Assembly (NCBI GenBank): GCA_023390555.1
Contig: JAEWCQ010000044.1
Coordinates: 101,138 to 165,137, forward strand
Length of the DNA: 64,000 nucleotides
Origin: Bacillota bacterium
GTDB lineage: Bacteria; Bacillota; Clostridia; Lachnospirales; Lachnospiraceae
Direction: 5' to 3'
Shown here: one piece after another, positions 16,729 to 26,714 of the stretch
Position numbering within the stretch: the stretch's first letter is position 1
How the letters are laid out: every line of letters starts with the position of its first letter
The notes under the pieces: generated by a model
What the model was told of the DNA's origin: nothing
What the model saw: only the letters and a program-made list of their open reading frames with translations
Databases searched by the model: none
Program-made: the position numbers and the translations under genes

Positions 16729-18417
16729 TTATACTTCAATCTGTCTTCCGGCTTCATCCTGTCCAGTGATCACAAACTGGGAGGTGTTCAAATCTGCCCT
16801 CAGACAGGCTTTGCAGCCATGGTTCTCCCATGTGATTTCCAGCTTAGCCCCTTCCGTACAGAAGGTCATACTGCCGTCAAATCCGAATGCAGGTGATGTG
16901 TTTCGAAATTTTAAAAGTTCGAGCTGTCTCTTTACTACGTTTTCTTTCAGAAGTGCCTCCACTCGCTCGCCGGACAGGTTTGATCTGTTAATTTCCTTAT
17001 GCCCGTTCACTCCGGCAAGTGCAACTGCCTCATGATCATTTTTTCCTGCAAATAGATCCAGATACCATACCTGCGGCTTTCCAGGCATAAACAACTGCAA
17101 TGCTCTGGCCAAAAGCATTTTTTGATCATTTTCACCGAGTGCACTATAATAAGTTGCATTCACCTGATAATAGATGTTCTTCTGTCCATGAAGATTTTTC
17201 ACAAAACCGCCGCGCTCCACAATCGTATCAATCAGTGTCTGAATCTGCCCGTCCGGAATCAAGCCTTTTAAATCCAGCAGCGGGATACCATCGTGACAGC
17301 CCAGCATATTTACCACACGAATATCATGATCGACCAGTTCCTTTGCCCATTTGGCAAGCGTGGTTCCGTCCTGCCGTTCCAATGCATCAATAATTAACCC
17401 CGGAAGAAAGAAGTCATATGTCATATAGCCTTTCTGCGATAGCATTTTATAGATGCCTTCACTGTAGCTTGCATGAATCTCCGGAAGCAGATTGATCGCA
17501 TACTGATCCGCAAGCTTCTGAACCTTTTGAAGCAGCTCCCAGGTTCCCGGATCATTGAGGAAATTCCGTTCCCCAGGTTCTTTTGGTGCATAGGCAAATG
17601 CATCCAGTCGGACAATTTTTGCACCATATCCGGCCAGCGTCTTTAATGTTTGGTCATAATGCTCCCAAACGAGCGGTGACTTGATATTCAAATCCATCTG
17701 TCCAAGATATTTTCTTCTGGATTCCATCAGTTCAACGGTTTTCTCCCGATACTTTTCCAATCTTCCAAACGATAGATCGAGGAGCTTAATCCCTTCTGCC
17801 AGCGCCTGATTTACCAATTCGGCCAGCGCCTCTGCGGAGCTGTACTGTATCTCCATTACCTGCATCAAATCCTGCGCGTCCACCGGATCGTAACGTACCT
17901 CCTGATAGAAAGTATTCCAGTAAGGTATTTTTTTCCCATCCGGCATTCGTACCATCAAAACAGGGAGTCCCGGTTTCCGGAAAAACATGTTTTCAATCAA
18001 TTTCGGGTCTGGCTGTATATAACCCTCTTCCGTCATTGTGCCATGACCTTCCCAGAACTTATTCCAGTCAATAAAGAAATCCAGATACCTTGATTTCTCA
18101 CCATTGCGGATAATATCCTGAAACTGCTCCGACAGTACAGATGCATGGTTTAATATAAAATCCAGCTTCAAATCAATTCCAAGTTCTTTCAGCTCAGCCA
18201 GATCCTCGCGGCTGCCCAGCAGTTCATTAATTCCATAGTCAATCACAGAAAAGCCACGGTCCAGATCCGTGTTAAAAATACTCGGCAGGATATAAAAAGA
18301 TTGAAACGCATCCTTCATTTCCGGCTTCTTTAAAAATAGGACTATGTCGGAAAGCGTTCCGCCAACACTATCCGGATACGCATTCAGCATTGCCCCGTTT
18401 TCATTCATTACTCCCAT
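16729..18417 (-). CDS. GH13 sucrose-phosphorylase-like glycosidic phosphorylase
   Basis: A 562-residue enzyme of the sucrose phosphorylase branch of GH13. It should split an alpha-glucoside with phosphate to give glucose 1-phosphate. The segments DFILNHASVLSEQF, IVRLDAFAYAPKEPG (nucleophile Asp in RLDAFAY), LLPEIHASY (acid/base Glu in PEIH) and LGCHDGIPLLDLKG (transition-state Asp) are all present. The same subfamily also contains enzymes acting on sucrose 6-phosphate, glucosylglycerol and glucosylglycerate, so the substrate is open. The ATG at 18417 lies 9 bases after GGAGG and overlaps the preceding kinase gene by 17 bases. Confidence 0.85.
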   Translation of the reverse strand: MGVMNENGAMLNAYPDSVGGTLSDIVLFLKKPEMKDAFQSFYILPSIFNTDLDRGFSVIDYGINELLGSREDLAELKELGIDLKLDFILNHASVLSEQFQDIIRNGEKSRYLDFFIDWNKFWEGHGTMTEEGYIQPDPKLIENMFFRKPGLPVLMVRMPDGKKIPYWNTFYQEVRYDPVDAQDLMQVMEIQYSSAEALAELVNQALAEGIKLLDLSFGRLEKYREKTVELMESRRKYLGQMDLNIKSPLVWEHYDQTLKTLAGYGAKIVRLDAFAYAPKEPGERNFLNDPGTWELLQKVQKLADQYAINLLPEIHASYSEGIYKMLSQKGYMTYDFFLPGLIIDALERQDGTTLAKWAKELVDHDIRVVNMLGCHDGIPLLDLKGLIPDGQIQTLIDTIVERGGFVKNLHGQKNIYYQVNATYYSALGENDQKMLLARALQLFMPGKPQVWYLDLFAGKNDHEAVALAGVNGHKEINRSNLSGERVEALLKENVVKRQLELLKFRNTSPAFGFDGSMTFCTEGAKLEITWENHGCKACLRADLNTSQFVITGQDEAGRQIEV

Positions 18418-19384
18418 TCTCACTTTCCTCCATTAACCTGCAGTACTGTTCGTAGCTTAATAATCTGCCGCTTTTTGATAAGATAATTTTTGCTTTGTGT
18501 GCCTGTGCACGCAGCATTTCCTGTTCAATTTCCAGAACTGCTGCCGTAAACGGGCTGTCTGTGGCTCCGTCACGGTTTCTGGCTCTCCGATGTGCCAGGG
18601 TTTCCTGCGGTGTACTATTTAAAAGGATCGGAATATCCACTCCTTTATAATGGTCACTGTTCCCGTGCGTCCATTCGATGATAAGAATCTGAATATTTGA
18701 AAAATCAACCTGCTCAAACCAGAGTTCCGTTTCTGTTCTTCCCATCCGCTTTAACCAGATCTGTTCTTCCCCGGACTTAAAACTTTGAATGATGGAGGTC
18801 AGATCATCAAATCCGATTTCCCTGCTGCTTCCCAGATACTGTCTCAATCCTTCTTTTCCATTCCGCAGATAGGAATCGTACCATTCATATTCTTTGATAT
18901 GGTCTGAATTCGCATCATCGCCTTCTTCCTGAAATTTCCGAATCATCTCAAAGCGCTCACCGGTATATGCATGTTCCTTTATCATACCTCTTAACGCACT
19001 TTCCCGGAACACATGAAGACGTTCTACATCATTGTATTTTGGGATTTTATGCGGATAATTATCGCCGGACAGGGTGTAGCTTCCAATTCCGATTTCCTGT
19101 AAGTAATATGATAGCAAAGAAGCGATTTCAGATTTCCCCACTCCGGAGCCTCCGCATACCGTCAATACCGCTTTCCGGTTCTCTTCCAAAACAGGAATCA
19201 GCTGCTTTAACAGCTCCGGAAAAATAACTTTACTTTTGGCAATATGTTCTTCTCCAATACTGATTTTATCCCCCGGCATATCACCATGCTGGATATCTTC
19301 CGGTATTTGCGGTGCCTCCCAGTGAACCGTTTTCTTTATGACCTCCAAAGCTTCCTTTTTCTCATTCATAGTACTTTCCATCAT
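18401..19384 (-). CDS. P-loop kinase of the uridine kinase/phosphoribulokinase type
   Basis: A 327-residue protein with Walker A CGGSGVGKSEIA near residue 76. TLSGDNYPHKIPKYND resembles the substrate loop of uridine kinase-like enzymes, followed by a Walker-B-like ILIIEWTHGNSDHYKGVD and the RRARNRDGATDSPFT segment. The small molecule it phosphorylates is unknown. Its tight overlap with the phosphorylase gene suggests it acts on a substrate or product of that enzyme, for example a sugar or glycerate moiety. Two adjacent ATG codons lie behind GCGAGGAAGA; the first was used. Confidence 0.65.
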   Translation of the reverse strand: MMESTMNEKKEALEVIKKTVHWEAPQIPEDIQHGDMPGDKISIGEEHIAKSKVIFPELLKQLIPVLEENRKAVLTVCGGSGVGKSEIASLLSYYLQEIGIGSYTLSGDNYPHKIPKYNDVERLHVFRESALRGMIKEHAYTGERFEMIRKFQEEGDDANSDHIKEYEWYDSYLRNGKEGLRQYLGSSREIGFDDLTSIIQSFKSGEEQIWLKRMGRTETELWFEQVDFSNIQILIIEWTHGNSDHYKGVDIPILLNSTPQETLAHRRARNRDGATDSPFTAAVLEIEQEMLRAQAHKAKIILSKSGRLLSYEQYCRLMEESENGSNE

Positions 19385-19416
19385 TCTTCCTCGCTTTCAA
19401 AATCCTTACTTCTTTT

Positions 19417-20787
19417 CTATCTTTCTAAATGTTCACCGTTAGAAGTGATCACATCTTTATAAAAAAATCCCGAATCCTTTATTGTTCTCTGCTGTGTTTC
19501 ATAATCGGTAAAAATCAGCCCGAAACGTTCGGAATATCCATATGCCCACTCAAAATTATCCATACTGCTCCATGCAAAATATCCAAGCAAATCCACACCA
19601 TCCTCTGCCGCACGTTGATATTCCCTTAAATAGCGGTGCATGAAATCCACTCTGCTGCTGTCGTGAACCTTGCCGTCGTACGCAACCCAGTCATGGGATG
19701 ACATTCCATTTTCGGTAATCAGAAATGGTTTCTGGTATCGTTCCGTTAAAAACTTCGGTGCCCAGTACATACACTCCGGTGTGACCGGCCACTGAATTGC
19801 AGTCTTTGGGAATCCATCCGGTCTTTTCACACGAACCGGATTTCCGTCCTCGTCAGCCCGGATCATCACCGCATTATACATATTCTGACCGTAAAAATCC
19901 AGCGGCTGGGAAATCAGTTCCATATCTTCTTTTGTAATTTCAGGAAGGTATTTTCCAAAATACGTATACACTTCCTTTGGATATTCTCCCAGAAATACCG
20001 GATCACTCCAGAAAGCAATATTCCACACGGAGTCGTTTAAGGAGTCATTCTGTAAATGAAATGTTGCTTTTTTCGCGGCTTCAATATCTGCCTTGGCATC
20101 AGAAGCCGGATAATACAAGGCACTGCATGGTGCCATTCCAATTTTTACCGGCCGGACTGCATGCTCACGGATCGCTTTCACTGCCATTCCATGCGCTTTG
20201 AGCAGATGATGCCAGACGGTAAAAAATTCATAGGCTCCGACCTTAAGTCCCGGTGCATGTTCACCGGTCAGATAACCAAGACCCGCCACACACTGTGGTT
20301 CATTTATCGTAAAGAAGTTTTCCACACGATCCGAAAAATGCTCCGCAAGAATGGATGCATATCTATAAAAAAGTTCTGGAATCTCGGGATTCAGCCATCC
20401 TCCCTTTTTTTGAAGCTCATAAGGCAGATCCCAATGATACAGTGTCATATAGGGCAAAATGTCATTGGCAATCAGTTCATCGACCAATTTATCATAATAT
20501 TCCAGTCCCTTCGTATTCACTTCGCCTTCTCCGTCAGGGAGAATTCTGGCCCAGCTGACAGAAAAACGATAAGCCAAAATACCAAGCTCTTTCATCATTT
20601 TAACATCTTCCTTATAGCGATGATACTGATCACAGGAAATGTCCCCATTCTGATTTTCGTAAATATGCCCTTCTTCTTTACAGAAAACATCCCAAATGTT
20701 TAACCCTTTTCCATCCTCCTGTGCAGCACCTTCCACCTGGTAGGAAGCAGTTGCCGCTCCCCAGATAAAATCTTTTCGAAAGCCCAT
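19417..20787 (-). CDS. GH1 beta-glucosidase
   Basis: A 456-residue intracellular exo-glycosidase with no signal peptide. It has the GH1 opening FRKDFIWGAATASYQVEGA, the acid/base glutamate in FTINEPQC near residue 168, the nucleophile in LITENGMSS near 350, and SMDNFEWAYGYSERFGL near the C terminus. No 6-phospho-binding signature was recognised, and the locus uses an ABC importer instead of PTS, so an unphosphorylated beta-glucoside or related disaccharide is likely. The ATG at 20787 lies 8 bases after GAGG; an upstream GTG is too close. Confidence 0.92.
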   Translation of the reverse strand: MGFRKDFIWGAATASYQVEGAAQEDGKGLNIWDVFCKEEGHIYENQNGDISCDQYHRYKEDVKMMKELGILAYRFSVSWARILPDGEGEVNTKGLEYYDKLVDELIANDILPYMTLYHWDLPYELQKKGGWLNPEIPELFYRYASILAEHFSDRVENFFTINEPQCVAGLGYLTGEHAPGLKVGAYEFFTVWHHLLKAHGMAVKAIREHAVRPVKIGMAPCSALYYPASDAKADIEAAKKATFHLQNDSLNDSVWNIAFWSDPVFLGEYPKEVYTYFGKYLPEITKEDMELISQPLDFYGQNMYNAVMIRADEDGNPVRVKRPDGFPKTAIQWPVTPECMYWAPKFLTERYQKPFLITENGMSSHDWVAYDGKVHDSSRVDFMHRYLREYQRAAEDGVDLLGYFAWSSMDNFEWAYGYSERFGLIFTDYETQQRTIKDSGFFYKDVITSNGEHLER

Positions 20788-20817
20788 TTTTATCACCTCG
20801 TGTTCGATTGTTTTCTC

Positions 20818-23262
20818 TTATCCATACGTATGATACACATCATAAATGTTCCATGTATCCGTATCTGCTTTTTCCTGTTCCAGCCTGTCTGCCCCTTTGG
20901 AAACTTCCAGTATCACCGGGCTTGTATCTGTAATGGCAAACACATTTCGATCCAGTATGAAATCCGTTTTGGCATTCTCCAGCATACAATACGGAACAAA
21001 GGATTTCGCTGTCAATTCCAGCCTGCCTTCCTCTTTTGCACGAATCTGAATGTCCGGTTCCTCCAGCTTTAGATATTTCACCGGCACAAATGACTCCCAC
21101 TCCTGTCTGCTCTTTTGCGCTCCGCCTTCTGTATACCGATATTGCATCTGAACAAAAACAGAATCATCCCTTCCCAAAATCAGGGTCTCATAGTCTTTTG
21201 TAAAAATACACGCTGCACTTAACGGCGCAATTGTTTCCGAAATATCGATTTGATCTAACACTTTAAAATCCAGGGTTTTTAATGACAGGGTCCCTTCTAC
21301 CCGGCACGGCTCTGTCGTCTCGTTGGAAATCCAGAAATGGCATGTCGTTCCATCTCTTTCGATACTTCCCGCAACCGGTGCATAAAACTCTCTCGCCATA
21401 TAATGCAGCGCCTTGTATCTCCCATAATAGTCGATACTCGACCAGGACGCCACCGGCCAGTTGTCATTAAACTGCCAGTAGATGCTGCCCATGCACCGGC
21501 CTCTGTTTCTGCGCCAGTGCTCCACGCCTGACTTAATCGCATACCCCTGTATCACCTGACTTAAAAACACCAGATTTTCCAAATCCTTCGGATACCGGAA
21601 CGTTTCAGACAGGTAGTAAAGAATCTTTCCGTTTGCAGCCGGGTTTTTCTGATGGGACTCCATCACACGCGAAAAGAGATTCCGGTCTTCCTCTTCTGTA
21701 AATGCTTCAATGGTCTTAATGGATGGCAGTGACTGGAATCCAAACTCAGAGCAGAAGCGAAAGAAATGATTCCGATACTCGGTATAAGGTTTCTGCCCAT
21801 GCCATACATCCCAGTAATGACTGTCTCCGCGGTTCTCGTCCCCGGGATCATCAAAGCTTCCTCCGGAAGACGGAGATGACGGCCAGTAAAATACATCCGG
21901 CGCATATTCTTTCACCGCGTTTGCAAGATAATATTCAAACTGCAGCAGGTAATCCTTGCGCAGAGCCGGTGCATGATCCTTCATATCCTTCCATTCCAGC
22001 CAGGCCACTTCCATCTCATTGTTTCCGCAGATCAGTCCAAGACACGGATGATTCCGAAAACGGACCAGATTATCCTTTGCCTCTTCCAGAATGTTTTTCA
22101 GAAACGAATCATCCAGATCATATACATTGCACGCAAACATAAAATCCTGCCAGAGAATAATTCCATATTTATCACATAATTGATAAAATTCATCCGATGG
22201 ATAATATCCGCCGCCCCAGATACGCAGAGAGTTAAAGTTGGCATAAACCGCGGCCTCAACATCTCTTTTCAGAACCTCCTGCGTTATGTTCGGATAAAAG
22301 CAGTCATCCGGAATATAGTCCGCACCACGGGCAAATATTTTCACACCGTTTACCATAAAAGCGAATTCTTTCCCCCACTGATCATCTTCCTGCGATACCG
22401 TCAACGTGCGCAGACCGATTGTATATTTTTTCTCCTGCGTCTCTTCATCCGGTGCATGTAACGTTACCGCTACGCTATAAAGCGGCTGTTTTCCATACCC
22501 GTTCGGCCACCATAACTCCGGTTTTTCTATGGCGATTTCCTTTTCGGTTCCATTATAGATGCATACACCCTTTGGATCAGTTACCCGATAACGGATCTCA
22601 GTCATTGCATCTGCCTCACCGGAAATTTCCGTAGCCAGGTGCAGTGTTACCCGGTCCTTGTCCCAAATCTGACGAATCAGCGTTTCTTCCAGTTTTACTT
22701 TCTCATAGGCCACAAATTCAATGTCTCCATAGATCCCGCAATCAGGAAGCTGTGGACCCCAATCCCAGCCAAACATGCAATGGGCTTTTCTTAAATACTG
22801 TTCACCCACCAATGTTCCGGTATTCGCCATGGTAATTTCCCGGCCCTTGGCAGGTTTACGGTTTTCGATGAATTCCAATGCTGAGAAAATTTTGACAGAA
22901 AGTGTATTTTTCCCTTCCTGAATCCACTCTCTGCAAGGAAATCGATAAATGCGGTGCATATTATCAACATGTCCGATCTTATGACCGTTTAGAGAAATGT
23001 CCGCAATCGTATCCACTCCATGAAACACCAGTTCCATCTGTGGCTTCTGATATTCCTCCGATGTCACCTGGAAATTTCCTTCTATTTCAAAATCATTTCT
23101 TAAAAAATCCTTGACCTCATACTCATTTCTGCCATAAAACGGATTCGGAATCACTCCCTGCTTTCCAAAAGCTGTCATCGCAGACCCCGGAATAGAGAAT
23201 GGATACCACTGGTTTTCACCGGAGATTCTGATCTGAAAGCACTCCTTGACTAATTTTTTCAT
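20818..23262 (-). CDS. GH2 beta-mannosidase
   Basis: An 814-residue cytoplasmic enzyme that removes beta-linked mannose from oligosaccharide ends. The beta-mannosidase hallmarks are GEQYLRKAHCMFGWDWGPQLPDCGIY near residue 165 (key part KAHCMFGWDWGP), the acid/base in ICGNNEMEVAW and the nucleophile in FCSEFGFQSLPS. N-terminal sugar-binding and sandwich domains precede the barrel. It lies between GH43 and GH1 in a LacI-controlled locus, which points to mannan or N-glycan fragments. Confidence 0.92.
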   Translation of the reverse strand: MKKLVKECFQIRISGENQWYPFSIPGSAMTAFGKQGVIPNPFYGRNEYEVKDFLRNDFEIEGNFQVTSEEYQKPQMELVFHGVDTIADISLNGHKIGHVDNMHRIYRFPCREWIQEGKNTLSVKIFSALEFIENRKPAKGREITMANTGTLVGEQYLRKAHCMFGWDWGPQLPDCGIYGDIEFVAYEKVKLEETLIRQIWDKDRVTLHLATEISGEADAMTEIRYRVTDPKGVCIYNGTEKEIAIEKPELWWPNGYGKQPLYSVAVTLHAPDEETQEKKYTIGLRTLTVSQEDDQWGKEFAFMVNGVKIFARGADYIPDDCFYPNITQEVLKRDVEAAVYANFNSLRIWGGGYYPSDEFYQLCDKYGIILWQDFMFACNVYDLDDSFLKNILEEAKDNLVRFRNHPCLGLICGNNEMEVAWLEWKDMKDHAPALRKDYLLQFEYYLANAVKEYAPDVFYWPSSPSSGGSFDDPGDENRGDSHYWDVWHGQKPYTEYRNHFFRFCSEFGFQSLPSIKTIEAFTEEEDRNLFSRVMESHQKNPAANGKILYYLSETFRYPKDLENLVFLSQVIQGYAIKSGVEHWRRNRGRCMGSIYWQFNDNWPVASWSSIDYYGRYKALHYMAREFYAPVAGSIERDGTTCHFWISNETTEPCRVEGTLSLKTLDFKVLDQIDISETIAPLSAACIFTKDYETLILGRDDSVFVQMQYRYTEGGAQKSRQEWESFVPVKYLKLEEPDIQIRAKEEGRLELTAKSFVPYCMLENAKTDFILDRNVFAITDTSPVILEVSKGADRLEQEKADTDTWNIYDVYHTYG

Positions 23263-23283
23263 TGTCTGTTCCTCTCTTTGCCA

Positions 23284-24897
23284 TCATAATTCTTCATACA
23301 CAAAAGATTCAAAATCCGCATATACCGAATGACTCTTCAAATCACTGACTGTCATTCCCACGAAAGCACCGGTAAAGCCGTCCGCAAACTCATCCGACAG
23401 TACCTCTGTCCTTAAGGATTCTCCCAATTCTTTTTCGACACCATGTTCCAAATAGGAAAAATTGGTCTCATTTTCGTGCACCTTTATTCGAATACAGTAT
23501 TTATCTGCATGAATCTCATGGCTTGCCATCCAGGTTGTCTTACCTGCTACGACCTGAAGGAGGTTCACGGTCGTAACTGCCTCATCTTCATCATAGGAAA
23601 CAAATGCATAGTACTGGTTTTTCTCGTCATAACGGTAGATCAGGCCTGCCGCATGCTGAAAGGAATCCGGGGCGAAGGTAAAGGTTGTCTCTGCCTCAAA
23701 TCGCAAAGATGACTGTCTTCTTGCGATCAGAGCCTGATCAAATCTGGAATAGATGGATTCTCTTCCGTAGATACGTAAACAGCCTTTTTTTTCTTCCAGC
23801 GTCATTCCCAGTGTTTTCCAGGGTTTGCGCAGTGTCTGGAAATCCCGGAAAAACGCTTCCCCATGAAAGGAATAAACCACTTTTCTCTGCACTGATTTGC
23901 TGTCCGCTCCAATCCCTTCGAACGAATTTTCCGGAATGCGTGCGCCGCTTTTCAGATAAGGCCAATCCTCTTTCCAGATGATTTCCTGAATTGCAGTTTC
24001 GCGCCCCATAGGGCAATACTCGGTGCCTGGAATCGGCCTTGCACACAGGTGGGACAGATACCATATTCCATCCTTACTTTCACAGAAACATCCATGCCCG
24101 GCCTTTTTCAACGCAACATTCTCAATCCCGATATACGCCTTTTCCTGCTGCACCAATGCCTGATCCATGCTGCCGCTCCAGGAAGAGAGTACGGGATTTT
24201 GGGGATGCACTTCATAAGGTCCGTTCAGACAGCGGCTTCTGGCTACCGTAACTGCATGGAACCATCCGGTCCCGCCTTCCGCACAAACAAGGTAGTAATA
24301 TCCATTTCTCTTGAAAATCTGTGGACCCTCGATACTGCCGATTGCCGTTCCGCAAAATATTTTTTCCGGATTCCCAATTAATTTCTTCTGTTCGCTGTCA
24401 TATTGCTGCAGCAGAATTCCCGTAAACGGTGCCTCGCCACAGCAGGCTTTCCGGTAATTCCATTCCATATTCACAATCCATTTACTTCCATCTTCTTCAT
24501 GAAAAATAGAAGGGTCAAAGCCACTGGAATTCAAATAAACAGGCTTGCTCCAGTTGCCCGTAATCGTTGGAGCCGTAATCAGGTAATTGGACACCTCCAT
24601 CACCGGATTCTCCCTCGCACCGTGAACCACTGTATAAATCAGATAAAATTGGCTTCCATCATAACTCAGATGCGGTGCCCAGATTCCATCTGAGGCGCTG
24701 CATCCCTCCAGATCGGCTTTTTGGGCATCATCGAGCGGTGCCGTAAGGTATTCCCACTGCATCAGATTCTTTGAATGGTAGATCCGTACTCCGGGAAACC
24801 ATTCAAACGTCGATACTGCCAGATAATAGTCGTCATCCACCCGAATCATGGATGGATCTGGATGAAAGCCTCTTAATACCGGATTCTCACAATGCAT
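23284..24897 (-). CDS. GH43 beta-xylosidase/arabinofuranosidase-like protein
   Basis: A 537-residue five-bladed propeller enzyme with a C-terminal beta-sandwich, as in GH43 beta-xylosidases. The opening NPVLRGFHPDPSMIRVDDDYY holds the base Asp (HPDPS), GIWAPHLSYDGSQFYLIYT follows, and IEGPQIFKRNGYYYL holds the acid Glu. The ATG at 24897 follows AGAAGGA and places HPDPS at the normal position. The protein lacks a signal peptide. The preference for xylose, arabinose or another sugar cannot be told from this view. Confidence 0.88.
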   Translation of the reverse strand: MHCENPVLRGFHPDPSMIRVDDDYYLAVSTFEWFPGVRIYHSKNLMQWEYLTAPLDDAQKADLEGCSASDGIWAPHLSYDGSQFYLIYTVVHGARENPVMEVSNYLITAPTITGNWSKPVYLNSSGFDPSIFHEEDGSKWIVNMEWNYRKACCGEAPFTGILLQQYDSEQKKLIGNPEKIFCGTAIGSIEGPQIFKRNGYYYLVCAEGGTGWFHAVTVARSRCLNGPYEVHPQNPVLSSWSGSMDQALVQQEKAYIGIENVALKKAGHGCFCESKDGIWYLSHLCARPIPGTEYCPMGRETAIQEIIWKEDWPYLKSGARIPENSFEGIGADSKSVQRKVVYSFHGEAFFRDFQTLRKPWKTLGMTLEEKKGCLRIYGRESIYSRFDQALIARRQSSLRFEAETTFTFAPDSFQHAAGLIYRYDEKNQYYAFVSYDEDEAVTTVNLLQVVAGKTTWMASHEIHADKYCIRIKVHENETNFSYLEHGVEKELGESLRTEVLSDEFADGFTGAFVGMTVSDLKSHSVYADFESFVYEEL

Positions 24898-24975
24898 TGT
24901 TCCTTCTCCCTTCTGTTCCTCTTTCCATCTATCTGTCTGAAAATCATTTCTGATTTTGTATTCCAGTTTATTTTG

Positions 24976-25036
24976 AAAAAAGGAATCCGGCAAACTGTGC
25001 CTTTACCCAAATCACCAGTAAACGGATTCCTTTTTC
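24976..25036 (-). terminator. Hairpin terminator between the transporter genes and GH43
   Basis: A 13-pair stem, with GGAATCCG as its core, encloses a 33-base loop and ends in a U-rich tract on the minus strand. It separates the transporter-hydrolase genes from GH43 and may reduce expression of the downstream glycosidases. Confidence 0.55.
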
Positions 25037-25071
25037 CAGTTTGTAAAGCGTTGTTCATCACGCACCGTATC

Positions 25072-25881
25072 TTAACGATACACGTGGTTTTTTAAATAGG
25101 AAATTCCAATTGTTTTGTATTGATATAATAACTTGTATTCTGTATTTATAACTACTTTCTTGCCAATCGAGGGATCGTTCAGAATCCGATTCGCAGCCTC
25201 TATATAATCTTTAATCACGTCTTTTGTCAGGGGACATTCGTGATGTCCCGGCCAGATTTTATCGTAATATGCCTGATACGACAACAATTTCTCATCGGAA
25301 GCTTTCACATCCTCCACCGAAGCCGAATGATCGAAATAAACGAGGATTTCCCGGTTGCATAACGTATCCCCGGAAAAAAGATATCTGTTGTCCCGATCCA
25401 GAAGGCAGATACTGCCTTTTGTATGTCCCGGTGTGGCGATTACTTCCAGCTTCCTCCCGCCCAGTTCCAGAATATCATGCTCCTGCAAAGAGGAACACGC
25501 TTTTGGCGCTTTTGCCCCGATCAACTCATTCATCTCTTCGTCAGATAAGGAAACCTGAAACAATGCACGGAATTCTTTCATCCTGTCAGCTCGGGACTCT
25601 GCTTCGAATCCCTCATTTAGGACAGCGACGTCTGATTCACAGATTTGACAGTTCTCAAATTCCGCAGCACCCCCGGTATGATCAAAATGACCGTGAGACA
25701 GCACTACGCTTATGGGCTTGTCCGTAAGATCGGATACCGCTTCTTTCAGACCGCCAAATCCGTTCCCCGCATCAAACAGGATCGCCTTTTCCTCCCCCTC
25801 AATCAGATAGAGATAGGTTCGGAACAAATCCTCGAACTGCCAGGTATGTTCATCGATTTTCCTGATCTTATAATGTTCCAT
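25072..25881 (-). CDS. MBL-fold metallo-hydrolase
   Basis: A 269-residue metallo-beta-lactamase-fold protein. The metal ligands are visible in SHGHFDHTGG near residue 63, ATPGHTKGS near 149, LFSGDTL near 170 and PGHHECPL near 216. The family covers glyoxalase II, lactonases and many unassigned hydrolases. It overlaps the upstream permease stop by one base and so is translated from the sugar transporter transcript. A role on a sugar-derived ester or lactone is possible but not shown. Confidence 0.85.
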   Translation of the reverse strand: MEHYKIRKIDEHTWQFEDLFRTYLYLIEGEEKAILFDAGNGFGGLKEAVSDLTDKPISVVLSHGHFDHTGGAAEFENCQICESDVAVLNEGFEAESRADRMKEFRALFQVSLSDEEMNELIGAKAPKACSSLQEHDILELGGRKLEVIATPGHTKGSICLLDRDNRYLFSGDTLCNREILVYFDHSASVEDVKASDEKLLSYQAYYDKIWPGHHECPLTKDVIKDYIEAANRILNDPSIGKKVVINTEYKLLYQYKTIGISYLKNHVYR

Positions 25882-26714
25882 CAGCCTTTCACACTTCCTG
25901 CCACAATACCTTCAATAATATATCTCTGTCCTGCCAGATACAGGAGCAGTACCGGAAGCATTGTCAGAACCAGACCGGCCATCATAGGTGCATAATCCGC
26001 AGAATGTGTCGCCAGGAACGCATAGGTCATCAGCGGTAATGTCTTCACTTCCTTTAACGAAAGGAACGTACTTGCAAGAATATAATCATTCCAGATGGAA
26101 AGCGCCGTAAATACCACACAGGTAATTGTAATCGGTTTCAACAACGGGAAAATAATGTTAAAGAACGTTCTTTCCGGTGTGGCTCCATCGATTAAAGCCG
26201 CTTCATCCAGTTCTTCCGGTATTCCGCCGATAAATCCGCAATATAAAAAGGTCGGAAACGGAATATTTAATCCGATATGCAGAAAGGTTACCAGCAAAAT
26301 ATTATTGGTAAGTCCGAATCCCGAACCGTAGATTTTTACTAACGGAATCATAATAACCTGAAAAGGAATTACCATAGCCGCTACCAGCAGCATGAAGATA
26401 ACTTTATTTATTTTCCATTTTTTACGGGAAATGACATAGGCATTCATCGCACTTAATACTGCGCTGGCTGCTGTTGCAATCACGCAGATGATCAGAGAAT
26501 TCTTAAATGCATTTGAAAAATTCATCGTCTGAAAGGCGGATGCATAATTTGACCAGATCATTTTTACCGGCCAGCTGAATGGATTTGCCACAAATTCTCT
26601 GGATTCTTTTAAACTGTTTATAATCACCAGAAAGAACGGCATCACAAACAAAACAGCCAATACCAGTACAAGGAAAAATACAAATACGGTAGAAGTATGT
26701 TTACTTTTTCTCAT
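25881..26714 (-). CDS. Carbohydrate ABC transporter permease (MalG type)
   Basis: A 277-residue inner-membrane subunit with six predicted helices. The EAA loop DEAALIDGATPERTFFNIIFPLLKP, near residue 180, docks the ATPase. It overlaps the companion permease by one base. No ATPase gene is in this locus, so a shared MsmX-like ATPase encoded elsewhere is expected. Confidence 0.92.
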   Translation of the reverse strand: MRKSKHTSTVFVFFLVLVLAVLFVMPFFLVIINSLKESREFVANPFSWPVKMIWSNYASAFQTMNFSNAFKNSLIICVIATAASAVLSAMNAYVISRKKWKINKVIFMLLVAAMVIPFQVIMIPLVKIYGSGFGLTNNILLVTFLHIGLNIPFPTFLYCGFIGGIPEELDEAALIDGATPERTFFNIIFPLLKPITITCVVFTALSIWNDYILASTFLSLKEVKTLPLMTYAFLATHSADYAPMMAGLVLTMLPVLLLYLAGQRYIIEGIVAGSVKG

